From positions 1-37,319 of the forward strand of contig JAILGH010000062.1 of the NCBI GenBank assembly GCA_024697025.1: DNA of 37,319 nt. Direction: 5' to 3'. Positions 8,425 to 17,219 of this stretch are shown here, in pieces. The notes under the pieces are model-generated. The model had not been told where the DNA came from. It was given only the letters and a program-made list of their open reading frames with translations, and ran no database searches. The DNA comes from Pseudobutyrivibrio sp. GTDB taxonomy: Bacteria > Bacillota > Clostridia > Lachnospirales > Lachnospiraceae. A program made the position numbers and the translations under genes. How positions within the stretch are numbered: position 1 is the first letter of the stretch; the number at the start of each line of letters is the position of its first letter.

Positions 8425-8991
8425 ATGAATAACATAGGTAATATTTTTTATTTTCAGTGGGAATTGGATTTTCTTCACTGGATTCAAAAGATACATAATC
8501 CCTTGTTGGATAAAATAATGCCAAAAGTAACGCAGTTAGGCTACCATTGTTGGTTTTGGGTAGTTTTGATAGTCGTTTTATTAATACTTCCATTTAACAG
8601 AAAAATGGGATTACAGGCGGCAATTAGTTTGTTGCTTACCTACCTTTTTTGTAAGCATATTTTAAAGCCAGAAATCATGAGGTGTAGACCTTGTTGGTTG
8701 GAGCCCGATATTCCAATGTTAATAAAATCCCCAAAGGATTATTCATTCCCATCGGGTCACTCAAATGCAGCCTTTGCAGTGGCGGTAGCTATTTTTTCTA
8801 GAAGTAAAAGGCTTGGAATTCCAGTGCTGATTTTGGCTTCTTTAATAGCCTTCAGCAGAATGTATTTGTTTGTTCATTGGCCAACAGATATAATTGGTGG
8901 GATAGTCACAGGAACAATAGGGGCGGTCATTAGCTATAATCTTGTAGAATTCACTTGTAAACTGATTATTAAGCTAAGAAAAAAATTGTGA
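8425..8991 (+). CDS. PAP2-family membrane phosphatase, copy 2
   Basis: Second paralog, 188 residues, starting 22 bases after copy 1. The motifs are intact: K81-x6-RP, YSFPSGH and SRMYLFVHWPTD. The N-terminus (NIGNIFYFQWELDFLHW) is almost the same as in copy 3 and clearly related to copy 1. The ATG at 8425 has GGAG (8412-8415) nine bases upstream; a TTG at 8410 would place the start before that site. It is probably cotranscribed with its neighbours. Substrate unknown; lipid pyrophosphate is the family expectation. Confidence 0.87.
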   Translation: MNNIGNIFYFQWELDFLHWIQKIHNPLLDKIMPKVTQLGYHCWFWVVLIVVLLILPFNRKMGLQAAISLLLTYLFCKHILKPEIMRCRPCWLEPDIPMLIKSPKDYSFPSGHSNAAFAVAVAIFSRSKRLGIPVLILASLIAFSRMYLFVHWPTDIIGGIVTGTIGAVISYNLVEFTCKLIIKLRKKL

Positions 8992-9011
8992 GAAATAGGG
9001 AGGAGTCATAA

Positions 9012-9572
9012 GTGGATAATATTGGAAATGTATTTTATTTCCAGTGGGAATTAGATTTCCTTCATTGGCTTCAAGATAAGCATAGTAATTTTTTAGATTT
9101 TATTATGCCAAAGATTACATTTCTTGGAGATGCAGGCTGGTTTTGGATATTGGTAGTCATTCTTTTTTTGGTTTTACCATATAATCGAAAGGTGGGTGTT
9201 CAGGCTGTGGTTGGCTTGGCGATATCAGCTTTAATTTGCAATCTGATTTTAAAGCCTGAGTTAATGAGGTGCAGACCTTGTTGGTTGGAGCCAGGAATAC
9301 AATTACTTACCACAAATCCTGTAGATTATTCATTCCCATCAGGACATACTAATGCATCCTTTGCAGTGGCTACAGCTATTTTTACTAGAAACAAAAAGCT
9401 GGGTGTTCCGGCATTAATTTTGGCTGGAGCAATAGCCTTTAGTAGACTTTACCTATTTGTTCATTGGCCTACAGATGTAATTGTGGGAACAGCCACAGGT
9501 ATCATGGGTGGAATAGCAGGCTATATAATTGTAAATTATTATTCTAACAAGAAGAAGAAATCGAAAATATAA
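9012..9572 (+). CDS. PAP2-family membrane phosphatase, copy 3
   Basis: Third paralog, 186 residues, 20 bases after copy 2. The phosphatase motifs are complete: K81-x6-RP (KPELMRCRP), YSFPSGH and SRLYLFVHWPTD. It starts at a GTG with GGGAGGAG at 8998-9005. Copies 2 and 3 share the MRCRPCWLEP segment, which places them closer to each other than to copy 1 by eye. The C-terminus ends in a Lys-rich tail (SNKKKKSKI). A terminator follows, so the three genes form a closed operon. Confidence 0.87.
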   Translation: MDNIGNVFYFQWELDFLHWLQDKHSNFLDFIMPKITFLGDAGWFWILVVILFLVLPYNRKVGVQAVVGLAISALICNLILKPELMRCRPCWLEPGIQLLTTNPVDYSFPSGHTNASFAVATAIFTRNKKLGVPALILAGAIAFSRLYLFVHWPTDVIVGTATGIMGGIAGYIIVNYYSNKKKKSKI

Positions 9573-9613
9573 GATAAGATTAGAATCTGGAAAAAGCCAG
9601 GTAATAATCTATT

Positions 9614-9644
9614 AAAACCTGGGATATAATTATCTCAGGTTTTT
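9614..9644 (+). terminator. Rho-independent terminator of the PAP2 operon
   Basis: A 13-pair stem AAAACCTGGGATA / TATCTCAGGTTTT (one G-U pair) with loop TAAT, running into a T-run. It separates the PAP2 operon from mntP. Confidence 0.9.
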
Positions 9645-9723
9645 GGCGTTTTTCTTATAGAAACAATTGCATTTACCTATTAGAAAAACTATCATAAAAA
9701 CAGTGCTGTTGAAAAAACTTCAT

Positions 9724-9761
9724 AAATATTATCAGTTGAAGTAGAAATCAGCATAATATTT
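9724..9761 (+). promoter_or_regulatory. Possible mntP promoter with inverted repeat
   Basis: Perfect nine-base inverted repeat AAATATTAT (9724-9732) / ATAATATTT (9753-9761) with a 20-base centre. It overlaps a plausible promoter: TTATCA at 9729-9734, 17 bases, CATAAT at 9752-9757. The start codon follows at 9781 with only a weak GGGA site. I see no yybP-ykoY type manganese riboswitch in the 136 bases between the terminator and mntP, so control by a DNA-binding protein at this repeat is a guess. Confidence 0.35.
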
Positions 9762-9780
9762 TTATTAATGGGAACAAAAA

Positions 9781-10371
9781 ATGAGTATACTGGATATTTT
9801 TTTTATTGGAGTAGGCTTGTCCATGGATGCGTTTGCTGTCGCAATATGCAAAGGACTTGCTATGAGAAAAGTAAATAAAAAGCAGATGTTTGTCATCGCT
9901 TTATTTTTCGGAGGATTTCAGGCCTTAATGCCTTTTATAGGTTGGATATTGGGAAGTACCTTCGCAAAGAAGATAGTAGAGTATGATCACTGGATTGCAT
10001 TCTTTTTGCTTTTATATATAGGTGGCAAAATGGTTTGTGATGCTATTCGTGAATGGAAGGAAGTCGACGTTATTGAGGAGATGGACCCTCCACTTGATAT
10101 TAAGGAATTAGTACTTCTTGCTATAGCAACTAGTATCGATGCCTTGGCTTGCGGAGTTACATTTTCATTTATCAAGGACTTTAACATATATAGAGCTATC
10201 TCAATCATTGGAGTCACAACCTTTGTGATTTCTTTAGGTGGTGTATATGTAGGAAACATATTTGGAGATAGATTTAAGGCAAAGGCTCAGCTAGTTGGTG
10301 GAACTATACTTATAATAATCGGAACCAAGATTTTACTTGAGCACACCATGGGACTTACTTTTGGTTTTTAG
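9781..10371 (+). CDS. mntP: Manganese efflux pump MntP
   Basis: Membrane Mn2+ exporter of the MntP (DUF204) family, 196 residues with about six membrane segments in two related halves. The two conserved acidic membrane motifs are present: SMDAFAVAICKGL with D16 and TSIDALACGV with D120, corresponding to the essential aspartates of the E. coli protein. A charged cytoplasmic loop (EWKEVDVIEEMDPP) links the halves. It would protect against manganese excess. The next gene, an Na+/Ca2+-type antiporter, starts 10 bases later, so the two probably share a transcript for cation export. Confidence 0.92.
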   Translation: MSILDIFFIGVGLSMDAFAVAICKGLAMRKVNKKQMFVIALFFGGFQALMPFIGWILGSTFAKKIVEYDHWIAFFLLLYIGGKMVCDAIREWKEVDVIEEMDPPLDIKELVLLAIATSIDALACGVTFSFIKDFNIYRAISIIGVTTFVISLGGVYVGNIFGDRFKAKAQLVGGTILIIIGTKILLEHTMGLTFGF

Positions 10372-10380
10372 GAGGGGAAT

Positions 10381-11364
10381 ATGACAGCGTTTTTACAGAC
10401 AATACCAGGAGCTTTAATTTTACTTGTAATAGGATTTGTGTTCTTGATTAAGGGAGCAGATTTCTTTGTGGAAGGTGCATCGGCGGTAGCTAAAAAGCTT
10501 CATGTGCCAGCCCTTGTAATCGGTATGACAATTGTGGCTATGGGTACATCCCTTCCAGAGCTTTCCGTGTCAGTTACAGCGTCAATGGCAGGAAGCAATC
10601 AGCTTGCAATAGGAAACGTCATTGGCTCAAACATTTTCAACCTTATGGTCGTTCTTGGAAGCTGCGCTTTGTTTTCAGTTTTAGAGGTAGCAGACGACAC
10701 TATTAAAAAGGATTTTCCATTTTCAATGGTATGTGCCATTGCACTTATGGTAATGGGACTTATAGGTGGTGAAGTGGGACATCTTGACGGCGTAATACTT
10801 TTAGCCGCATTTGTTTATTTTCTTTTATCTATGCTTCGTGCTGCAAAGAAATCAAGAAATCAGGCAGCACTTGAAGCAGAAGAGGAAAAGGAGATTGTAG
10901 ATATTCCAACCTGGCTTTGCCTGATTTACATTGTTGGTGGAGCAGTTGCCATCAAATTTGGTGGAGACTGGGTTGTAAGCTCATGTACTACCTTAGCTTT
11001 AAAGTTTGGTATGTCAGAAACTCTTGTAGGACTTACAATTGTGGCACTTGGAACATCTCTTCCAGAGCTAGTAACATCAGTAGTTGCCGCAAGGAAAAAT
11101 GAGCTTGATATGGCAATCGGAAATGTAGTTGGCTCAAATGTATTTAACATTTTACTTATTCTAGGAACAGCAGCAGCTATATCACCAATGGATTATCGTA
11201 CAGTAAATGCTATTGATGCCTGCATACTTTTAGGCTTTTCCCTTATTGTATGGCTTATGTGCGCCAAGAAAAAAAGCATAGCAAGGGCACAGGGCGTCAT
11301 TATGCTTTTACTTTATGTAGGTTACTTGGCATACATCATCATCCGAGATGGTGGAATAGTGTAA
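10381..11364 (+). CDS. Calcium/sodium antiporter (CaCA family, YrbG-like)
   Basis: Membrane cation antiporter, 327 residues, the normal size for the YrbG/MJ0091 group. It consists of two inverted halves, each with the alpha-repeat signature: GMTIVAMGTSLPEL with E60, and GLTIVALGTSLPEL with E229, each followed by AIGNVIGSNIFN-type segments. These glutamates coordinate Ca2+ and Na+ in the family. A charged cytoplasmic loop (EAEEEKEI) separates the halves. It starts after GGAGGGG, ten bases behind mntP. Likely role: Ca2+ export driven by Na+; ion choice is inferred from the family. Confidence 0.9.
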   Translation: MTAFLQTIPGALILLVIGFVFLIKGADFFVEGASAVAKKLHVPALVIGMTIVAMGTSLPELSVSVTASMAGSNQLAIGNVIGSNIFNLMVVLGSCALFSVLEVADDTIKKDFPFSMVCAIALMVMGLIGGEVGHLDGVILLAAFVYFLLSMLRAAKKSRNQAALEAEEEKEIVDIPTWLCLIYIVGGAVAIKFGGDWVVSSCTTLALKFGMSETLVGLTIVALGTSLPELVTSVVAARKNELDMAIGNVVGSNVFNILLILGTAAAISPMDYRTVNAIDACILLGFSLIVWLMCAKKKSIARAQGVIMLLLYVGYLAYIIIRDGGIV

Positions 11365-11464
11365 AATGTGGCACTTGTTGTCTATATGACGGTGGTAAAA
11401 ACTTGATTCTTATGATAAAATCAAAAGGTTTAGAGGGGTTTTTCATGAAGAAGGAGGTAAGGAT

Positions 11465-11821
11465 ATGGGATTTTTAGATGAACTTTCAGAAGGTATTGCA
11501 AATACAACTAGAGATATTGGCAAGATGGCCCAAAATGCTGGTGATATGACCAAGCTTCAATACGACAAGAAGGTCAAGGAAAGTGAACTTCTCAAGCTTT
11601 ATGAAAAACTTGGTCGTAAATATTATGAAGAGCATAAGGATGAGGAAAGCGAAGAGATTAAAGAAATCACAGCTGTTCATCTCAGACTTAAAGAAATCTC
11701 CGACGAGATTATGAGTCTTAAAGGCGGCAAGGCATGTCCTAAATGTGGCGCACTTGTAAAGTCAGGCTCAAAGTTTTGCAGTGCTTGCGGAGAGAAGATA
11801 GACGATATTTTTGAAGAGTAG
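11465..11821 (+). CDS. Small coiled-coil zinc-ribbon protein
   Basis: Unnamed 118-residue cytoplasmic protein. The N-terminal 80 residues are charged and helical (predicted coiled coil, rich in Lys/Glu). The C-terminus is a zinc ribbon with two CxxC knuckles (CPKCG...FCSACG). Similar proteins with a helical part and a terminal zinc ribbon are common in Clostridia but have no defined role. It has a strong AAGGAGG (11451-11457), seven bases before the ATG. metG starts 13 bases downstream, so the two may be coexpressed. The 100 bases upstream contain TATGAT at 11411-11416 but no convincing -35 element. Confidence 0.8.
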   Translation: MGFLDELSEGIANTTRDIGKMAQNAGDMTKLQYDKKVKESELLKLYEKLGRKYYEEHKDEESEEIKEITAVHLRLKEISDEIMSLKGGKACPKCGALVKSGSKFCSACGEKIDDIFEE

Positions 11822-11834
11822 GAGTTTAGAGAGA

Positions 11835-13802
11835 ATGGGAAGCAAAGGCAATTATTACATTACTACTGCAATCGCTTACACATCAGGTAAGCCACACATT
11901 GGAAATACTTATGAAATCGTTTTGGCTGATAGTATTGCTCGTTTCCGTCGTCAGGAGGGATACGATGTATTTTTCCAGACAGGTACAGATGAGCACGGTC
12001 AGAAAATCGAGCTTAAGGCTGCAGAGGCTGGTATTACACCAAAGGAATTTGTAGATAATGTCTCAGGACAGGTTAAGTCTATTTGGGATTTGATGAATAC
12101 ATCTTATGATAAGTTCATCCGTACAACAGATGAGGATCATGAGAAGCAGGTTAAGAAGATTTTCAAAAAGCTTTATGATAAGGGCGATATTTATAAGAGC
12201 TCTTACGAGGGACTTTATTGTACCCCTTGTGAATCATTCTGGACAGAGTCCCAGCTTGTAGATGGCAAGTGCCCAGACTGTGGCAGAGAGGTTCAGCCAG
12301 CTAAGGAAGAGGCTTACTTCTTCAAGATGAGCAAGTACGCAGACAAGCTTATTGAATATATCAATACACATCCTGAGTTTATTCAGCCTGTATCACGTAA
12401 GAACGAGATGATGAACAACTTCTTACTTCCAGGCTTACAGGATCTTTGTGTCAGCCGTACTTCTTTTAAATGGGGTATTCCAGTTGATTTTGATCCAAAG
12501 CACGTAGTGTATGTATGGCTTGATGCTCTCACTAACTATATAACTGGTATTGGTTACGAATGTGACGGCGAGTCAACAGATCAGTTCAAGGCACTTTGGC
12601 CTGCTGATCTTCACCTTATAGGAAAGGATATTATTCGTTTCCACACAATTTACTGGCCAATCTTTTTGATGGCTCTTGATTTACCTCTTCCAAAGCAGGT
12701 ATTTGGTCATCCTTGGCTTCTTACAAAGTCTTCAGATGGTGAGGACGACAAGATGTCTAAGTCAAAGGGTAATGTTATTTACGCTGATGAGCTTGTTGAG
12801 ATCTTTGGTGTAGATGCTGTTAGATATTTCGTGCTTCACGAGATGCCATTTGAAAACGACGGTGCTATCTCATGGCCACTTATGGTTGAGCGTGTAAATT
12901 CAGACCTTGCAAACACACTTGGTAACCTTGTAAATCGTACAATCTCAATGAGCAACAAGTATTTTGGCGGAGTAGTTGAGAACAAAGGTGTTACAGAGGA
13001 AGTTGACGCAGATCTTAAGGCAGTGGTTACAGGAACAGTTAAGTCTGTTGAGGACAAGATGGCAGACCTTCGTGTAGCTGACGCAATCACAGAAGTTTTC
13101 AATCTCTTTAAGAGATGTAACAAATATATTGACGAGACAATGCCATGGGCACTTGCAAAGGATGAGGCAAAGCAGGATAGACTTGCAACTGTTCTTTACA
13201 ACCTCGTTGAAGGCATTTCAATTGGTGCTACATTGTTAAAGGCATTTATGCCAGAGACTTCAGAAAAGATTTTAGCTCAGATTGGAGCAAAAGAGATTCC
13301 ATATGATGAGCTTTCAACATTTGGTCATTATGTAAATGGCGATAAGGTTACAGATGCACCAGAGATTCTCTTTGCACGTCTCGACCTTGATGAGGTTATG
13401 GCAAAGGTAGCTGAGCTTCATCCAGCAGAGCCTGAGGAAGAGGATGACGAGCAGGGTATCGATATTGAGGCTAAGCCAGAGATTACATTTGATGATTTCA
13501 TGAAGATGCAGTTCCAGGTAGGAAAGATTGTAGCCTGCGAGGCAGTTAAGGGCTCAAAGAAGCTTCTTTGCTCTCAGGTAAAGATTGGTTCTACAACTAA
13601 GCAGATTGTTTCAGGAATCAGCAAGTTCTATTCTCCAGAGGAGATGGTTGGAAAGAAGGTTATGGTTCTTGTAAACCTCAAGCCAGCTAAGCTTGCAGGA
13701 GTGTTGTCAGAGGGAATGTTACTTTGTGCAGAGGATGCAGAAGGCAACCTTGCACTTATGACCCCAGAGAAGGCTATGCCAAATGGTGCTGAAATATGCT
13801 AG
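11835..13802 (+). CDS. metG: Methionyl-tRNA synthetase
   Basis: Class I synthetase for tRNA-Met, 655 residues. HIGH motif HIGN is at residues 21-24, a single zinc knuckle uses C129, C132, C146 and C149, and KMSKS is at 306-310. The C-terminal part (about 550-655) is the tRNA-binding EMAP/Trbp111-like domain (MQFQVGKIVACEAVKGSKKLL), joined by an acidic linker (EPEEEDDEQG). The ATG at 11835 has AGGAG at 11820-11824; the longer reading from 11811 would overlap the zinc-ribbon gene. The order metG-tatD-rsmA matches that in Bacillus. Confidence 0.96.
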   Translation: MGSKGNYYITTAIAYTSGKPHIGNTYEIVLADSIARFRRQEGYDVFFQTGTDEHGQKIELKAAEAGITPKEFVDNVSGQVKSIWDLMNTSYDKFIRTTDEDHEKQVKKIFKKLYDKGDIYKSSYEGLYCTPCESFWTESQLVDGKCPDCGREVQPAKEEAYFFKMSKYADKLIEYINTHPEFIQPVSRKNEMMNNFLLPGLQDLCVSRTSFKWGIPVDFDPKHVVYVWLDALTNYITGIGYECDGESTDQFKALWPADLHLIGKDIIRFHTIYWPIFLMALDLPLPKQVFGHPWLLTKSSDGEDDKMSKSKGNVIYADELVEIFGVDAVRYFVLHEMPFENDGAISWPLMVERVNSDLANTLGNLVNRTISMSNKYFGGVVENKGVTEEVDADLKAVVTGTVKSVEDKMADLRVADAITEVFNLFKRCNKYIDETMPWALAKDEAKQDRLATVLYNLVEGISIGATLLKAFMPETSEKILAQIGAKEIPYDELSTFGHYVNGDKVTDAPEILFARLDLDEVMAKVAELHPAEPEEEDDEQGIDIEAKPEITFDDFMKMQFQVGKIVACEAVKGSKKLLCSQVKIGSTTKQIVSGISKFYSPEEMVGKKVMVLVNLKPAKLAGVLSEGMLLCAEDAEGNLALMTPEKAMPNGAEIC

Positions 13803-13920
13803 GCAGATTTAGAGCTAGCCAGTAGTAGACAATCTCCTATTTTGCTGAAAGGAACATGTAGTGACTGAAAGCAAATTTGGGATTGTATACGTAACTGGCG
13901 GGAGAAAAATGAGGTATGCA

Positions 13921-14703
13921 ATGATATTCGAAACACATGCTCATTATGATGATGAGAAGTTCGACGGGGATAGAGTCGAACTTCTTTCTCATTTATTGAG
14001 GGAAAACAACATAGGAAAAATAGTTAATATTGGAGCTAGTTTCAAAGGCTGCAAGGACTCATTAGAGCTTGCAACTACCTATGATGATGTCTATGCTGCC
14101 CTTGGCATTCATCCAGAGAATCTAGAGGATATGTCTGATGAAGCCTTAGACTGGATACGTCAAAACGCCTCCAATCCAAAGGTGGTGGCCATTGGAGAGA
14201 TAGGTCTAGACTATTACTGGGTAAAGGATGAGGAGCAAAGAGCCAAGCAGCGTCTTTGGTTTAACAAGCAGCTTGACCTTGCAAAAGAGCTGAAATTGCC
14301 AGTAGTTATACACTCTAGAGATGCGGCAGAAGACACTTTTAACACAATTGTAGGGTATAATACACAGGATAATAAAGGTATTGTCCATTGCTATTCTTAC
14401 TCAAAAGAATTAGCATTAGAGTATGTAAAGATGGGCTGGTACATCGGCGTAGGCGGAGTAGTAACTTTTAAAAATGGTCGCAAGCTGGTGGAGACTGTTG
14501 AGGCAATACCACTTTCTAGCATAGTTCTCGAAACAGATTGTCCATACATGGCACCAGAGCCATTTAGGGGACAGCGCAATTCATCTATTTATTTAAAATA
14601 CATTGCAGAAAAAATAGCACAGATTAAAAATGTCAGCGTTGAAGAGGTAGAAAAAGTTACCTACGAAAACGCTCTTAAAATATATTCAAAAGTAAAAGGA
14701 TAA
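13921..14703 (+). CDS. tatD: TatD-family metal-dependent hydrolase/DNase
   Basis: TIM-barrel metallohydrolase of the TatD/YcfH family, about 260 residues from this start. The N-terminal metal motif is THAHYDD; further ligands are seen in IGEIGLDYYW, VIHSRDA, IVHCYSYS and the C-terminal ETDCPYMAPEPFRGQRN. Members act as 3'-5' exonucleases or D-aminoacyl-tRNA related hydrolases; the substrate is uncertain. Start choice: the ATG at 13921 begins the barrel and has GAGG at 13911-13914. A GTG at 13861 with AAAGGA upstream would add 20 residues (ending GGRKMRYA) that do not fit the family. It is followed three bases later by rsmA. Confidence 0.88.
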   Translation: MIFETHAHYDDEKFDGDRVELLSHLLRENNIGKIVNIGASFKGCKDSLELATTYDDVYAALGIHPENLEDMSDEALDWIRQNASNPKVVAIGEIGLDYYWVKDEEQRAKQRLWFNKQLDLAKELKLPVVIHSRDAAEDTFNTIVGYNTQDNKGIVHCYSYSKELALEYVKMGWYIGVGGVVTFKNGRKLVETVEAIPLSSIVLETDCPYMAPEPFRGQRNSSIYLKYIAEKIAQIKNVSVEEVEKVTYENALKIYSKVKG

Positions 14704-14706
14704 GAT

Positions 14707-15561
14707 ATGGCATACTTAAGCAATCCAACTTACACCAAAGCCGTACTTGAGGCCCATGGTTTTTCTTTTCAAAAAAAATACGGACAGAACTTTCTCATAG
14801 ATGGAAACGTTCTTGATAGCATTATTGATGCAGCAGGAATTACCAAGGATGATTTTGTTCTTGAGATTGGTCCTGGTATTGGAACCATGACTCAGCGCCT
14901 TTGTGAGGAAGCAAGAGAAGTTGTTGCTGTAGAAATAGACAAGACTCTTATCCCTATTTTGGATGACACATTATCTACTTACAAGAATTGGACAGTAATC
15001 AACCAGGATATTTTAAAGGTTGATATTAATAAATTGGCAGAGGAAAAAAATGCAGGCAAGCCTATAAAAGTGGTTGCCAATTTGCCATACTATATTACAA
15101 CACCAATTATCATGGGATTATTTGAAAGCCACGTACCACTTGAATCTATCACTATCATGATTCAAAAAGAGGTGGCAGACAGAATGAAGGAAGGTCCTGG
15201 CTCCAAGGAGTACGGTGCACTTTCTCTTGCTGTACAGTACTACAGCAATCCTGAGATAGTTTGCGAGGTACCACCTAGCTGTTTTATGCCACAGCCAAAG
15301 GTATCAAGCACAGTCATTACCTTAAAGTGTCATGACAATCCACCAGTTGAATGTGATGAAAAGCTTTTATTTAAGATTATCAGAGCATCATTTAATCAAC
15401 GCAGAAAGACCCTGCAGAACGGACTTAGCAATGGTCTTCACTATTCAAAGGAGCAAATAGCTGAGGCAATCGAAAAAGCAGGATTTAGCCCTACAATTAG
15501 AGGTGAGGCTTTATCCCTTGAAGATTTTGCCAAGCTTACAAATATATTAAAGTCGTTATAA
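14707..15561 (+). CDS. rsmA: 16S rRNA dimethyladenosine transferase
   Basis: RsmA/KsgA dimethylates the two adjacent adenosines in helix 45 of 16S rRNA, using S-adenosylmethionine, during 30S maturation. 284 residues. Motifs: KYGQNFLID at 24-32, SAM-binding VLEIGPGIGTMT near 56, acidic VAVEIDK, catalytic NLPYYITTPI near 124 and the C-terminal substrate-recognition part with SFNQRRKTLQNGL. The start follows AAAGGATAAG that spans the tatD end. No RNase M5 gene lies between tatD and rsmA, unlike in Bacillus. Confidence 0.95.
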   Translation: MAYLSNPTYTKAVLEAHGFSFQKKYGQNFLIDGNVLDSIIDAAGITKDDFVLEIGPGIGTMTQRLCEEAREVVAVEIDKTLIPILDDTLSTYKNWTVINQDILKVDINKLAEEKNAGKPIKVVANLPYYITTPIIMGLFESHVPLESITIMIQKEVADRMKEGPGSKEYGALSLAVQYYSNPEIVCEVPPSCFMPQPKVSSTVITLKCHDNPPVECDEKLLFKIIRASFNQRRKTLQNGLSNGLHYSKEQIAEAIEKAGFSPTIRGEALSLEDFAKLTNILKSL

Positions 15562-15596
15562 AATAATTCATAAGCAATACTTGGAGATCGGACAAT

Positions 15597-17204
15597 ATGG
15601 ATGTTGGCGGCTATAATCGAGAAGTGCAGCTTCTCATAGGAGAAATACAAAAGAATAGAGGCAAGGACCCTAGCGCTGTGTTAAAAGCTAGCGACAAACT
15701 ACTTGCCTATGGAAAAGGCATGAAGGATGATGCCTTGATAGGTTATGCCTATTTTTCAAAAGGAGAAACATATTATCTCCTTAATGACGCATCTAATTTT
15801 TATTCTCAAATGCTATCCTGCATGGGGCCAATGGAACACGTTAAAGAATGGGGTTACGTGGCCATTGCAAACAATATGCTAGGAATAGTTTCTTTAAACC
15901 GCGGTAATGCGCCATTTGCCCTTGATTACTTTATCAAGGCAATCACAATTTGTCAGGACTATTGTTTGCCTGACATAGAGTGGATGATTCACATGAATTT
16001 AGGTTCTCTTTACCTAAATATCGAGGAATTCCAAAAAGCTATTTCCCATACAGAAATTGCATATAGATACTTACTTGAACATAGAAATATGGAAGGCTAC
16101 ATTGAAAACATAACAGCCATCATGCTTGGTATGGGTAGAGCCTATCTTAAACTAGATCGAGAGGAAAAGTATTTAGAGATAGAGCGAAAGCTTAGATTTG
16201 ACTGTCTGCCATATTTGCAGGATATGGAAAAGATAGTTATATACTGTTTCTTTGCAAGAGTTCATCAGGCTATTGGAGAAAATGAAGCTAGAGATTACTG
16301 GATAGATATGGTAAACAAAAACACTAGCACAAGCATGCCAATACTTGATGTATTTGATGATTTCTATGATTATTTAAGCATGTTACTTTCTACAGAAAAG
16401 TACGATGATTTCTTTAAGGCCTACACGGTTTTAGACGATTTGACAAAGCATACATCTATCAAGAATCTTGAGCGCAAGCTCCTTACCTTAAAGATTAGAT
16501 ATTATCGTAGAGTAGGACAAATAGAAGAATATAAGATAGCATCGGTTCTGTATTTCGAGCTTTCTGAATATATGGAGCGAGAAAACAGGTTGATGGTAAG
16601 CAACATGATCGTAATGCGCAATTCGTATATGGAGCTTACACAAATCAATAGAAAAGTTGAAGAGGAGAATACATTTTTACAAAAACGTTCAGAGACAGAC
16701 CCATTAACAGGGATGTATAATAGGCTGAAACTTAATGAGTATAGTGAGGAAGCCTTTGAAAAAGCCCTTATTAACAGGTCTTCAATTGCGGTAGAGATAC
16801 TTGATATCGATTTCTTTAAACAGTATAACGACAACTATGGACATCAAGCGGGAGACGATTGTATCAAGTTTATCGCAGCAAAACTAATCGAGCTTGCAAA
16901 GGAAGACGGCATATTTACAGCCAGATACGGTGGTGACGAATTTGTCATTATATATGAGGGGCTTCCAAGAGAAATGGTGGAGGAAAAAGCAAATCGCCTT
17001 AAAAAGGAAATCTACGATGCAAATTGGGAACACAGATTTTCCCTTTCGGAAAACAGGGTTACCATTTCACAAGGTATTTGTTATGGCACACCTATTAGAG
17101 ATGCCAGTCTATTTGCATACCTACAAGGGGCAGACAAAATGCTATACGAAGTAAAGCAGCAGAGCAGAAACAACATTAAGATTTGCGATGCGTCAGATTT
17201 ATAA
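15597..17204 (+). CDS. TPR-GGDEF diguanylate cyclase
   Basis: Cytoplasmic 535-residue protein. Residues about 10-330 are helical and TPR-like (repeated patterns such as AYFSKGETYYLLND, MNLGSLYLNIEEFQKAISH). A coiled coil (about 340-375, ELTQINRKVEEENTFLQKRSE) leads into a GGDEF domain (about 378-535). The catalytic motif GGDEF is exact at 445-449 with the preceding DIDFFKQYNDNYGHQAGDD, so it should make cyclic di-GMP from GTP. The RxxD inhibitory site normally found shortly before GGDEF is absent. No membrane segment is seen. The gene begins 35 bases after rsmA and ends 15 bases before the first YhgE gene. The TPR part probably senses a protein or peptide partner. Confidence 0.88.
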   Translation: MDVGGYNREVQLLIGEIQKNRGKDPSAVLKASDKLLAYGKGMKDDALIGYAYFSKGETYYLLNDASNFYSQMLSCMGPMEHVKEWGYVAIANNMLGIVSLNRGNAPFALDYFIKAITICQDYCLPDIEWMIHMNLGSLYLNIEEFQKAISHTEIAYRYLLEHRNMEGYIENITAIMLGMGRAYLKLDREEKYLEIERKLRFDCLPYLQDMEKIVIYCFFARVHQAIGENEARDYWIDMVNKNTSTSMPILDVFDDFYDYLSMLLSTEKYDDFFKAYTVLDDLTKHTSIKNLERKLLTLKIRYYRRVGQIEEYKIASVLYFELSEYMERENRLMVSNMIVMRNSYMELTQINRKVEEENTFLQKRSETDPLTGMYNRLKLNEYSEEAFEKALINRSSIAVEILDIDFFKQYNDNYGHQAGDDCIKFIAAKLIELAKEDGIFTARYGGDEFVIIYEGLPREMVEEKANRLKKEIYDANWEHRFSLSENRVTISQGICYGTPIRDASLFAYLQGADKMLYEVKQQSRNNIKICDASDL

Positions 17205-17219
17205 ATAAAGGAACATACA

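Noticed and set aside
9645..9780. yybP-ykoY manganese riboswitch before mntP
   Set aside because: The conserved GC-rich paired elements and the loop sequences are absent; only an AT-rich inverted repeat is present.
13861..13920. 20-residue N-terminal extension of TatD from a GTG start
   Set aside because: The GTG has a fair binding site, but the added residues do not fit the family, whose barrel begins with the metal motif just after the ATG at 13921. The start remains uncertain.
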